Notes under the pieces: model-generated
Database searches by the model: none
What the model was told of the DNA's origin: nothing
The model's input: only the letters and a program-made list of their open reading frames with translations
Shown here: in pieces, positions 1 to 11,800 of the stretch
Position numbering within the stretch: position 1 is the first letter of the stretch
How the letters are laid out: every line of letters starts with the position of its first letter
Made by a program: the position numbers and the translations under genes
Assembly: GCF_001039355.2 (NCBI RefSeq)
Contig: NW_019775628.1
Coordinates: 73,622-137,621, forward strand
Direction: 5' to 3'
DNA: 64,000 bases
From: Lingula anatina
Lineage: Eukaryota > Brachiopoda > Lingulata > Lingulida > Lingulidae

Positions 1-930
1 GATACAGTGTTGATGAATAAAATTCAAATATTAATTAAAATAAATACATGAAATAACAAATTTATGCGTTTTCTGATTTTTGTAATTTTGCCTTTTGTTT
101 CTTTTATTTTAATCGAATTGTTGAAAAACTTTAAAAATTACTTGTAAAGAAATCAAACGTTGTGTCTTGATGATGAGAAAGCGCTCTCGATCTTCAGCAG
201 TGAAGGAAGGAAATTTACAATGTTTACGAATGGCGCCGGCGGAATAGAATTTTAACAAGTTAACGTTCAATTTTATTTTCAGATCTATGGTTAAGCTGTT
301 GTACCTGGGAATCCCAGTGATAGCAACGGTAAGGAATAACGCCGAGAACACGACGAGTCGAAGTGCTAGTCTAAATCTTTTCTCTAAGAAGTGAATTTCC
401 GACTAAAATATTCATCAAGTTCTCAATTCAAATATTGTTGTTTTATTGGTGCTAGAATACGGCTAGCTGGACTGACATTGCTTTATTATAACCATAAGCT
501 GTGCAATTTTAGTTTTTTATCCTAATCCAAGTGCATTTCTTTCTTTAATTTACTAGTAAATTACCCCTTTTTTTTCAAGACTGATCAGTGTTATTGCTAG
601 TCTAACGGACCGTTCAGATTAAGTTCTTAAACCCATCGTACCCTCTGCTGGATATTCACCCTAAGTGTAATCAGTGTGATCAGCTTTAATGTCTGAGACG
701 CCTCCTCTAGCTGTTAGGGGGTAATTAAACCCAGCTCTCACTAAAGTTAATTACCCCTCAGCTACAGTACGCAAGAAGGCGTATCAAACAATATACTAGT
801 AGCTCTGAATTTGAATCTGAACGGGGTCTAAATGTGTTCCATTTTCAGAATCCCCTCATGTAATGTTACTGTAGTAACCTTCATGCAAACCGACAAGAGC
901 CCATCCGGGAAGTGATGTTTTAAGGACAAA
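1..930. other. 5' gene-free stretch with one possible exon
   Basis: No convincing gene is seen in most of this stretch. One short plus-strand segment, 283-328, looks like an exon: it follows a pyrimidine-rich acceptor and ends at a GTAAGG donor. Its only open frame has an ATG at 288 and reads MVKLLYLGIPVIAT, a hydrophobic start. It could splice in frame to an AG at 923-924 just before the ATG at 931, which would give the next gene a longer N-terminus. About 600-830 looks like a small inverted-repeat element, because its ends resemble each other in inverted orientation (GACCGTTCAGATT against AATCTGAACGGGGTC). Confidence 0.35.
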
Positions 931-1955
931 ATGGTGGTACTAAAAGAAGAAAACCACCATAGTTCTCACCCTGGTGACAAATTTAAAATGGATCCACAAA
1001 AGAATAAACAATCATCTCCCGATCAACATCTGTTGGAAAACTCAAGTGAAGAAAGTAAAAATGATCAAGATGAAAGCACTTTACACAAAACAATTAAACA
1101 AGAATCAGGCATTAATTTAACAGACTTTAAGAAACCATGGACACCAAAAGCAAAACCACATCTGCAGTTATATCAAAGGCAAAAAGCACGTCTAGCTGTG
1201 TCTCCCCTGGTGAAGAAGCTAATGTCAAGGAAGAGAAGGAAGGATGAGTCTGAGAGTGGTGGTTCCTCCAGTGAGGAAGGTTCTCTGACAAAGAAAGTAA
1301 GGATAAGACAACTGATTAGATAGCTAACAAGTTATTCTTTTTTTAACTTAGCAACTAAATTATTTTTCAAATCCTTTTTAGGGTAGAAAGTGCCAAATTC
1401 ACAGTGTAGGCAATTGAATAACATTTATCAAACATGAGCATAATGTAAAACAATTATAATACAAGAGAATTAATAATTTTTTTCTGGGGTCAGTTGTGAA
1501 TATCTTCCATGTGCAAAACCAATATTTTACCAACAATTTTTTCTAAAATAAATTGATCTTAAAGCAACTATGACACAGCCTAGCTGTTTAAAAAAATCAA
1601 TGCTTATCCAGTATGATATGAAATAAATGGCTATATTTATTATATATTAATAATAATAATTTCCAGAGGTGGTGTTCTTCACCACAGAGCCAGTCTATGG
1701 CCCAGCAGTGGCAGCAATTGGGAGGTGTCCTGGACATAGAGCTGTCCCAGGCCAGCAGGCAGTACAACTTGCACCCTGCACAGAGAGGGAGCTGGGAGGT
1801 GGTGTGTGGGCTGGCAGGTAAGGGATACATGTATGGTTGATACACATACATATATACATATACATATACTGTACACACATATACAGAGGGGGAGCTGGGA
1901 GGTGGTATGTGGGCTGGCAGGTAGGAGATATATATGTGCATGATATATGCACTTG

Positions 1956-2020
<65 letters not shown>

Positions 2021-2537
2021 CAAACACTGATTATGAGGGCTGACATATACACACAAATATTAAAATGGCATATGCCGTGGAATCTAATTTATTTGAAGAA
2101 TAAGGAATAAAAGCTGCTTCTAAATTACTAATATCTTAATAGATTATATGAAGAAAAACTAAGCAATGTGGTGGATGTTGTTCTGAAGTAGATGAATCTC
2201 AAATAACCATGATTTCTATATCTTAATTGACCAGGCAACACTAGTGAACCACAGGACTCAGCATGGCTCAAAATCAGCAGTATTATATCCCAGGGGAAAC
2301 TTCCACATTGTAACGCTGTACTGGTAAGAACTTTGGATGAAAATTTGCCTAATAGTATTTTTACTGGTATTCATGTCATTGTGACACACGTGAAGTACTG
2401 TGTATGGTAATGTTGTGTTGATAAGGAGATTGACCTTCACAGTGTAAAAATTAAATTTAGTTTATTAAGATATTGAAATATTTATTTATATATTAAAATA
2501 TGATGCTGTATAGTTCAGGAATTCAACAATTATTTAG

Positions 2538-2575
<38 letters not shown>

Positions 2576-3013
2576 TGTGAAGTCATTTTTCATAGTCATC
2601 AAAAGTCTTCTGTCAATTTCTATCCAAAAGGTACCATCTATATGTCAGAGTAAGAGAATAGTGTAAATTTATCATTCACTGTTTATGGGTAATTTCTGTT
2701 ACAGATTGAGCCAGATTCTATTAGTGTCTACTGCAACTTCAGTCACTGTTTACAAGTAAGTTCTTGAAAGGGTTGACTTTCATTTGCTTTGTGATTTTTT
2801 AAAGTCGGGATGAAAAATTAATTTTAAAATATTATAAATCTTATATTTGATATTATATTTAAAGATACATTGAAATGAATCATGCTTCAGTTTATTTTAT
2901 AAACACTTTATTCATTCTGTTCCCAGGTTTATGATATATTGAAGGGAGAGTTGGGGATGACATCCCCCGTGGATTTCAGAGTTCAGGGACATGGTGCTGT
3001 GCTTAGACGGTGA
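931..3013 (+). CDS. Unrecognised basic, probably nuclear protein (five exons)
   Basis: The model joins exons 931-1296, 1667-1817, 2235-2323, 2705-2755 and 2927-3013. All junctions are GT-AG and in phase, giving about 247 residues. The first exon (122 residues) is hydrophilic, with acidic and serine-rich runs and a basic cluster, KKLMSRKRRKDES, that looks like a nuclear localisation signal. The later exons encode a more ordered region rich in W, L, I and C (for example SMAQQWQQLGGVLDIELSQ and EPDSISVYCNFSHCLQVYD). The family was not recognised. The layout, a disordered basic N-terminus followed by a compact C-terminal domain, is common in chromatin and DNA-repair accessory proteins, but that is only an impression. 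A possible poly(A) signal, CAATAAAG, lies near 3570. The start could be further upstream if the exon at 283-328 is joined. Confidence 0.6.
1959..2017. repeat. (AG)n microsatellite
   Basis: A run of about 29 AG dinucleotides lies in the first-but-one intron of the 931-3013 gene. The S-L-S-L open frames on the minus strand here are translations of this repeat, not genes. Confidence 0.95.
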
Positions 3014-5859
3014 CATAATTTCCTCATTGCTCACTTTCACTTTCATTTTTGGACATGATTCAGTGACAGATAAAAGAGCTAGGTTCAGCAGCTTGCTTTA
3101 AGGCACATTTGGTGAATTCTTAATCATAATGAAATTGGGCATGGTATTTAATGGTTGCCCTTTACTTAGTGCTCTTTCAGTTGTCATTTCGACAAAATAG
3201 GACACCAGTGTAAAATTATTTCAGCTGTTCTCAAATTTATTTACAGGATTTTGTCAAAGCAGGAATATTTTGACTGTAAAGAAAAGATATTTGGTAAAAT
3301 GTGTTTTTACATGAAACACACTCAAGTTTTAAATTTTTGATAACAGAATTAAAGAAATGGAGAACATTTCATGTTGAATTTCATCAATTTCTATTATTTA
3401 TTGGCTGTATAATTATAAATATTTATTATCTTCTCTTTGTGTGGATTTTTAAATAATCTGTCGGGTTGTTGTTTTTACATTGTATGTTAACTTTATATTT
3501 ATACATTTATTATTGATTTATTTGTAGTTATTTCACATTGAATGAATACAGTGTTCCAAAAGAGCAATTCAATAAAGCCTCTGGTGACTACGTATGTCTT
3601 TACTTATACAATGTCAGGTTTATTACCATTTTCACATTTATTTAATTTGAACACTTTACTATTTATTACACTTTCATCATAGCTTGGCACTAGTTAGAAA
3701 TTTGTCTGATGATTTTGTTAAAATTGTTGCTCAAAAAGCAAAGGTCAAAATAAATTAAAGAAAGTGTTTTTTAATAATGTCTTTTTTGTTGTCATTTTGG
3801 ACTCATTCAGGTGATTAAGACCAGCATCTTACGCCCCCACCCTTAAAAAAATAATAATAATAATAAAAAATTAAAGCTGTACTGATATATCTTGATACTT
3901 GAAAGTTTCAGTACATTTTAACATGCCTTTAAGTCCCTGTTCTAGGTTATATTGTATTATTTTGTATACTGAGCTTACCGAGGCCCAATTTTGTCAGATT
4001 ACAGTACAAATCAAAAGGCTCATCTAATTGGGGCATCTGTTGGACTCAATTGACAACGGCACATATATATAAAGACACCTGCAGAATCTATAAATTATAT
4101 AGCTGCAATCCACGCACTTCTGTCCAATAACTCCCTCATTCATACTATATTCACATTTCTTTTGCATACAGCTATTGTTGTGCAGCAACACCATCAACAG
4201 AAATAGTGTATAAAAACATTTTATTACAGTTTAACAAAATACTAATGATAATAATAATTATAATTACAATAATGTGCACATTATAGTGAGTTACAAATAG
4301 AATCAACAAATACATCTTGCCAACCAGTTCAGATGATTAATTTGTAACTGAACATGCATTAGTAAGAGCATACAAGTGACATGCTTCTAACAACTCATGG
4401 TTCTTCTGCTGTAATTCATTATTTTTGAATACCAACTACATTCTAAGGGAACCTGGTGTCATTTGATGAGCAAAAACAAACAGCCTTCTCTATCAACTGT
4501 GTACACTTTGTGTCAGCCATCAATTCTGTGATTTGTGATGTGGAGGGGGGGGGGGGGGTACCTAGAGCAGGGACACCAAATTACAGTCATAATTTTTTAA
4601 TGGTCACAATTATATGTGGCCATTCATAACTTCAATATTTAATGAGATGTAATGAGAATAATAATAATAATATTAAAAATTCACATATGTACTCAGTATG
4701 CCTAGACAATTTATAGAAAAAGCCATCTTTGAAGAGCAATATTCACTTCAGAATTATCAATACTAAAACTGACTGCAGTATATTTCTTTGCATGAAAATT
4801 GTACAAAACAAAATTTTACATTCAATCCAATGGGAACAAAACTTCCTCCAATCCTCCAAGCTCTACTTTGTGCTTCTTAGCATGGCTGACAAGTTTTACC
4901 AAATGGTTTTGTCAAGAAATAAAATCAAATTGTCCATGTTGATATTTTTAAGCAGTTGTTCATACTATACACTAACTCCTAGAAAACTTTGCAAGATTTA
5001 TTTCACGTCAGTTACAATACCCCACAAGAAGGTGCCTATATATGTACAATAAATAAGTATTAAGCACCTTTAGTTAACAAAGTTTCGTTAAAAGCACAAT
5101 TTAATTCACATATTATAGTGCCTCAACAAATTATGCATGACAAGATTTTAAAATAAATAAAATGTTCCCAGCATAAACAGGTACACGTATTTGTTATTCT
5201 TGTTAATTATGTGATAAGTACAGAGTCATGCTCATCTAAATGTGACCTTGAATTCGACCTTTGACCTACTTCCTACAGTGAAATGTTTCTTGAAAAAACT
5301 ATCCGTACCTGATACCTCTAAAAGAAATAAGGGCAAGAAAATTGCAAATTTGCAAGAAAGCAATTCATGGTTGAAAGTAGGTCAAAGGCCATGTTCACTG
5401 GGTACACAAGATGGCAGTGCAGCACTCACGTCATGAAACCATCACATAAAATATCCTTCACCAGAACTTTATCCACAAGTAAGATGGAAACAAAAGAGCC
5501 CGTTGTACTTGATATTGGCAATGTTCCTCTCTCTAGTAAGCCAAATAAATGTCACATCCCACATTAAGCCAATAAGCCTCTGTAAAACTTAACCCTAGAG
5601 ATACATTCCACTTGAATATGTGCAAGGTTGCTGTACATCTTTAATTCACAATATGTCAGATAAAATACAGGCATTCTGGAGATGTACACCATGTGACAGA
5701 TGATGTTGGACATGACTGTTCACTTCAGCATACAAATGTTAAAGCAATTTCCTGTTAAGATCTTCATGCACACACAATGGCTAAAAAAACACCAGGTGGT
5801 GAAGCCCATTCACTCTGTTATCTATACACAGCACTGTAGATGGCGCTATGGGACTGATG
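3014..5859 (-). other. Intergenic space and probable mitofusin 3' UTR
   Basis: No coding exon is recognised. The plus-strand side, to about 3600, is probably the 3' UTR of the gene ending at 3013. Minus-strand AATAAA signals (TTTATT on the plus strand) occur near 4215-4225. The stretch from there to the mitofusin stop at 5860 is therefore probably a long (~1.6 kb) mitofusin 3' UTR. This is inference from signal position only. A G run occurs near 4547-4558. Confidence 0.4.
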
Positions 5860-8800
5860 TTATACATCATGTTTCAGGTATTGTTTGATGAAACTGTTCA
5901 GTTCTGTGTCAATGTATCCAGCTTTATTTCTGAAAACAAGAGAGAAAGAAAGTCAATAAGCACTTGTAACTAACTATGAATTTAAATGGTTTCAGGTGGC
6001 ATGAAAAATGCTTGTCTCCATATTCTGAAAGTCATCTTCTTTCATGTACAAAAATTTTACAAAAATTATTATGTCTCAATAACTACACACTTGCACCTCA
6101 CACAATTTTGTCTTGTAACTATTTCAATACTTTAAAGTCAACTATCCCTTGAATGGAATTAAAATTCAATCACAATACACAAACAAGACCAACCTAAGTA
6201 ATTTTGCCTTATTTCCAAACTCCTCATACTTCACTGCCTCCCTGTTGTAGCTTGCGATGGCCTCCTCCAGGTCTGCCTTGGTGTGGTCAACGTGAGAACA
6301 CAGTCTGGAGAATGTGGAGCTCAACTCCCTGGAAATAACACGAGGGGAAAAATATTGAAACTTTACTATTTTAATTCCCTGGAAATAACACAGGAGGGGT
6401 GTAATATTGAAACTTCATTTCAACTCTCTGGCAATAACATGGGACACAGAAGAAAATTGAAACTAAACCATTTCAACATCTGAAATGGTCTATGGCAACT
6501 TAACTGTAATGGTGAAAACAGAATTAAATATGATGAAGTACATAGCACCATATACACTGTGAAAAAAAAAAAAAAAGAACACTTACTGTTGGACTTGATG
6601 GCTACAGTTGGCACTTGTCAGGTCCACTATCAGTTTGAGTTTGTTGGAGGCGTAGTCCACGTACTGCCTCTTGAACGTCCTTTCTTTGGCTTTGTTTGTC
6701 CAGGCGAGCCTCTCGTACAGGTACACTCCCCCATATAGAGCCAGGCCCACACCAACCACCTGCCAGCCAACTGCTCTGAATGCCTGAAATAGAAAGTGAA
6801 AGTATACACAATATAAGGTGAAGTTTAGATATTATATTTAAAGATAATACCATCGACTTCTCTCTCTCTCCCTCTCTCGCACGCACGCACGCACGCACAC
6901 ACGCACACACACACACACACTCTGAATTCAATACTTTGTCACAACAATGACAGCACCAATAGTTAAATACAGTGCTAAATTTACTTACAATTCCCACAAC
7001 AACGACAGCACCAACTGTTGACCTAGAGGCCAGAGATGAGAAATTGGTCAGTAACGCCATCATGAGTTCATTCTTCTGTCTCACAGGGTAGCTCTCCGGC
7101 TCCATGGGGGTCATTGGGGTCAGTGGGGGAGGAATCTGGAATTATGGGAAAGAAAAAAGTAAACGTCTTGCAACTACTTAGGGTGACTTTGTGAGAGTGC
7201 CTGCTTTGAGCAGAAAGAATAATGCACATTGACAGTCTAATAAAGATATGTTCATAAGATTCATGTATGAAAACATAAGTGAAAAACCAGTATAAGTTTT
7301 TCTGGCATAAGGTTTGTCATTACTTACATTAAAAGCATAAAATACATATAATATTTTGAATATTAATCATTTGAGATACAGAGAAAAAGCTGAGTATTGT
7401 ATTTAGAAAAATGGTGATGAAATTGGTAAGAAGGGTTCTTTTGTACAAAGGCCCAATTTGATCAAGGTGAGAGACAAAGATTTTGTGTACATGTCATTTC
7501 TATTACTTCAAAACTACATACAGTACTTTTAGTGATAACTAATAACAAGCAAAGACAATGCCACTTATTTCGTCATTAAAAAACTTCTAAGGTGGCAATA
7601 AAGTTGACTTGGATTACCTGATTGCTGTACCCCCTCAGCGCCCTAGAAGCACACTTTGGACCCAGGAACCTCTTGACTAACGAGGAAATTCCAAGAGAAA
7701 AGTGGAACTCGATGTCTTCCCTGAAGTCTGCGCAGAGATTACGGCAGTCCAGGCGGTATGCGATTTCAAAGTCTCTCCTGGGTAAAGAGTTCAGCAGCTG
7801 TAGCTTGGACTCCTCAGGTAACAGGTGAGAGATACGATCTGGAGTGGGGAGGGATGACAAATGTTAGAAGGAACATTCTAAGCACAAAAAAGACATTTTA
7901 AGTTAAATAACTGCATCACTTTTGACTGTAGCAATTATTTGCCATTAATTTTTTTAAATTGTTATCAATTTTGCTCTCCCACAATAGTTAATACATAAGA
8001 TAAATAATCATTTTTTAAATATCACTGTAAATAAAAAAGGTTCAGCTACAAATTTATTGCACTTCTATTTACACGTAAAACACACCATTTATTGGTAAAA
8101 ATGTTATTTAAATAAACATTCAAAGCAGGTTGTCAACACTAGTAACAACAGTGACCGTTATATTTGCAGAAATCAAACTCAGTCTGGTTATTAAAATGAC
8201 AAAATCAAACTGGTTGTTCAAGTACAGCATCCACCAGATCTGAACTATAAAATAAATCAAATGCATTGGACCATTTCACAACACATTTCTCTGCTGTATT
8301 CTATCAAACCAACTTTTTCTTAAAAGATATTACTAAAACAAATAGGATACAAAGAGAAAATGAGAAAATAGGATATATCAAGATCATACCAATGTGACAA
8401 AATATCAACAAACGTGCAACATAATTATCATGCACAAACCTGTCATGTCGCGCTCTGTGCAGTCAACAGCACGCAACAACGCCTCCGAACACTTGGCTTG
8501 TAAGTTACGCCCTAAACTTTGCTCCACGTGAGCATGCAGTTCCTACGAACACAAACCAGGTGGAAAATAATAAGGTGTAAATCAAATGAAAATATACAAC
8601 GAAATATCAAGCTGGGGTTAATAAGAGAATATCTGATCTGAATTTCACGACGAGAAAACAGTCTCACAAATATAAACTGAACATAATCAGAAACCAAACA
8701 CGTCCACCTGCATACAGTTAGACAAACAAAAAAAGTCGACACGTTAAAAGGATAACAACTGTTCATTTTGGCCAAAAAATGAATTTTTCTGGGGTAAACG

Positions 8801-11800
8801 ACAATTTTCCCGTACTTACCAATAGTTAATGAATCCATTTCTACATTCAAAATTAGTCCCTGGTTTTTTTCTAAATAGTTTGTTTTCCAGTAATAATCTC
8901 TTAAGAGTATAGCCATCAATGGAGGTCATGTGGTACAATGACAAGCAAAGATTTCAGAATAATTGCTTTAACTGCCATTTTTGTGGTGAAATAGAAATAA
9001 ATTATATTTCTATGAGTTATTTACAATGTATTTATTGTGAAATATAGATCTCATACAAAGAGTTGTTATCCCTTTAAGCAATAAGTTAAGCAAACTAAAA
9101 GTCAACATGGGTCAGCCAAGGTCATCCTGAGGTCATCCTGAGGTCACCCAAAGGTCATTTTATACCTTGTACCATCTCACAGTTCTCCCAGAGCTGTTTG
9201 CGTATGTCAGAGTTACAGCGTGCCTGCAGGTTCTGGCAGACATTGGCCTCTATGTACTTGTGAAGCTCCTTTATGTAACAAGTGGCTCTCATGGTATATA
9301 ACGTCAATTCACAATGTCAACCAATTCAAGTGATTTTATAGTCAAAATTAAGTCAACTAAAGGTTTTTATAATTATAATAATGGTAAAAAGTAAACCATT
9401 TATAGAGGCTTGTTCTTTACTAGGTAAATACTTGTTTGCTCTCTTTAGAAATGATCAACTTTTCACAACTGTCATTTGGATAAATTATTTTACTTTTTAA
9501 AATTTTTTGTACACACGGCTCACCTTTTTATATACAGCTAACAGATTTTGGTCTGGGTGGAAAGGTCGGTCAAACTCATCTACCAGACTGGAGAGACGGC
9601 GGATCTCTTCGTTCAGGGCTTTTGCAACCTAGACAGCATGAAGAAATCATCAGTTTTATCAAATCATCAGTTTTACATTACATTAAATACAACATTTACA
9701 GACATATTGATAACAGAAAAGTTACCTTCCCCCTCCAAATTTAATTAAATAATTTACTAGTAGTTGAAAAAAATGTCAATTGCAGAAATTCAATCACAAG
9801 GATTCTGAAACTAATTTGAATGTCTTTTATTTTACATCCAATGCTTATTTTCAAACAGACTACTTTCACATGACAAATACATGCTTATATTTTTACCATT
9901 TATTTTTTTAATAGCCTGATAAGAAACAAGACTAATACCTATCACAAACAAATTTAATACAGAAAATCAAACCCACTTTATTTTCCACATCCTCCACCAT
10001 GAGCTTGATCTGGTCTTTTATTTCACTGGACAACTTGTCCAGCTGCGTAGACACAAACTGTAACCTACTGCTTGTCTCGCCTCGCTGCGTTATACTGCGA
10101 TTTCTGGAAGTTTACACAGCAAACACACTGTTTGAGAACTGTTAGGCAACAGTCAGATAAATGGTTAATAACTAAAGCGTTCAATGGTTCAAAAGATACA
10201 AACGGATTACTATTTTTAAAAAACCCTCCCCAGTCTTAACTTTTTTTTTCACAAACTCAAGATATATCAGTTAAAGACTTCACAACCCAAAATAATGCAT
10301 CTCTATGACAATGGGAGAGAAAGCCAACTTATCATTATAGTGAACTGAGCTAACCTGGTTAACTCTCAAACTTTGCTTGTACTAAAAGTCAACTTATCAT
10401 TACAATGTATTATAAATCTATTACACATTATTATGTTTAAGATTTGCCTACTTACTTTGCTTGAAGCGATTGCTCGTGTACAGCCTCCATGATGGTCCTG
10501 AGCTGACTGGACAGGGTCTTTCCTCTCTGGGCGTGCTGCTCAAACTTGGTCTTCACTGCAGACTTACACAGGCATTCCTAGAGTGGAAAATCTAGCGAGT
10601 TAGCACTGGTGAAATACTAGAGGATCAGAGAGGGGATACTGCCTTCGGGTTTTGTACCACCAGCTAGAGTAAGTGCATTCATATGAAAAATGAAACAAAA
10701 AAGGGAAACCACCTCCAATGTTGTGCTTGACAAGCTCTACAAAGTGCAAATGGATACGAGATTCCAACGCCACACAAGGTGCCACGCTTTGTATGTCACA
10801 GGAGAGCGAGTTTGTATCAATAGCTGTGATTTTTGACAAATAAAATGAGACTTAATTACAACAAAATGAATGCTTTTGTTATTCTTCTTATTTATATTTT
10901 ATTTTGTTGCACAATCAAACTGTTTTCAATTTCAAGAAACATAAATCATTTCTACAATATTGAACCTCACTGTGCAAGCTTGTCAAACCCCCTTTTTTCA
11001 CCTCATTTTTTTTCTCCCAACCCCCTTACCTACCTCAAATGTTCTCTCAAAGTTAGCAAATTCAAACAGCCTAGCCTGGTACCCTTCCTGTAGGACTGCA
11101 TCTTAAAATATAACAAATCAACTGAACGACAAAAAATAAATATTCCAAAAATCTAGTAAACAAACTGTTGCTGAAATGAATAAGAAATATCTAACATCAT
11201 TACACACTTTGAAATATGTCAAATATTATTTGTCAAGAATACAGTAACCAAGCTTGAAATGATTAATTATCTTTTATTCTAGGACCAATTTGACTGCAGA
11301 CAGGGCAGCTCACACCTTTCCATTAGTTGTAACCTGTGCCAGTCTGGCGTGACAGAGAGTCCCATCACAGAGAGTCCAGTTCCCAAAAATTTGCACAGGT
11401 AAGCCTCGCCCTAAAATTTGAGCCACTTACATCAGGCTAACCTTAACCTCTATAATTAAGTAGATGTACTATCTGTTACATGGACCCCAAGCTTCGCCAC
11501 ATCTTTATTACAATGTTCACATGAACCTCAGTGGTGTTGGTACTCACGTGGGCTAGGGGTGCCAGGCTGTCCCTGTGACCTGGATGTTAAAGCTTCCCTG
11601 GCAGATATGAAGAACACCCTGTTCTCGGCCTCCTGTCTGTTCACCACCTTCAGCTCATCCACCAGGAAGGCTATGTTCCTGTCTAAATGCTGCTTACGGA
11701 CCTGTGGGGATACAGAGAAGGAATATACTAATATCATATACACAGGCTAGAGGAGAAAAAATAGCACAGGCCAGAGGACATGTTATAAACACAGATAACA

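Noticed and set aside
1597-2052. Long minus-strand frames rich in S-L-S-L
   Set aside because: They are translations of the (AG)n microsatellite and overlap the gene on the other strand.
4729-5888. Plus-strand frames of 60-107 codons
   Set aside because: They lie in the probable 3' UTR of mitofusin, antisense to it, with no domain or splice support.
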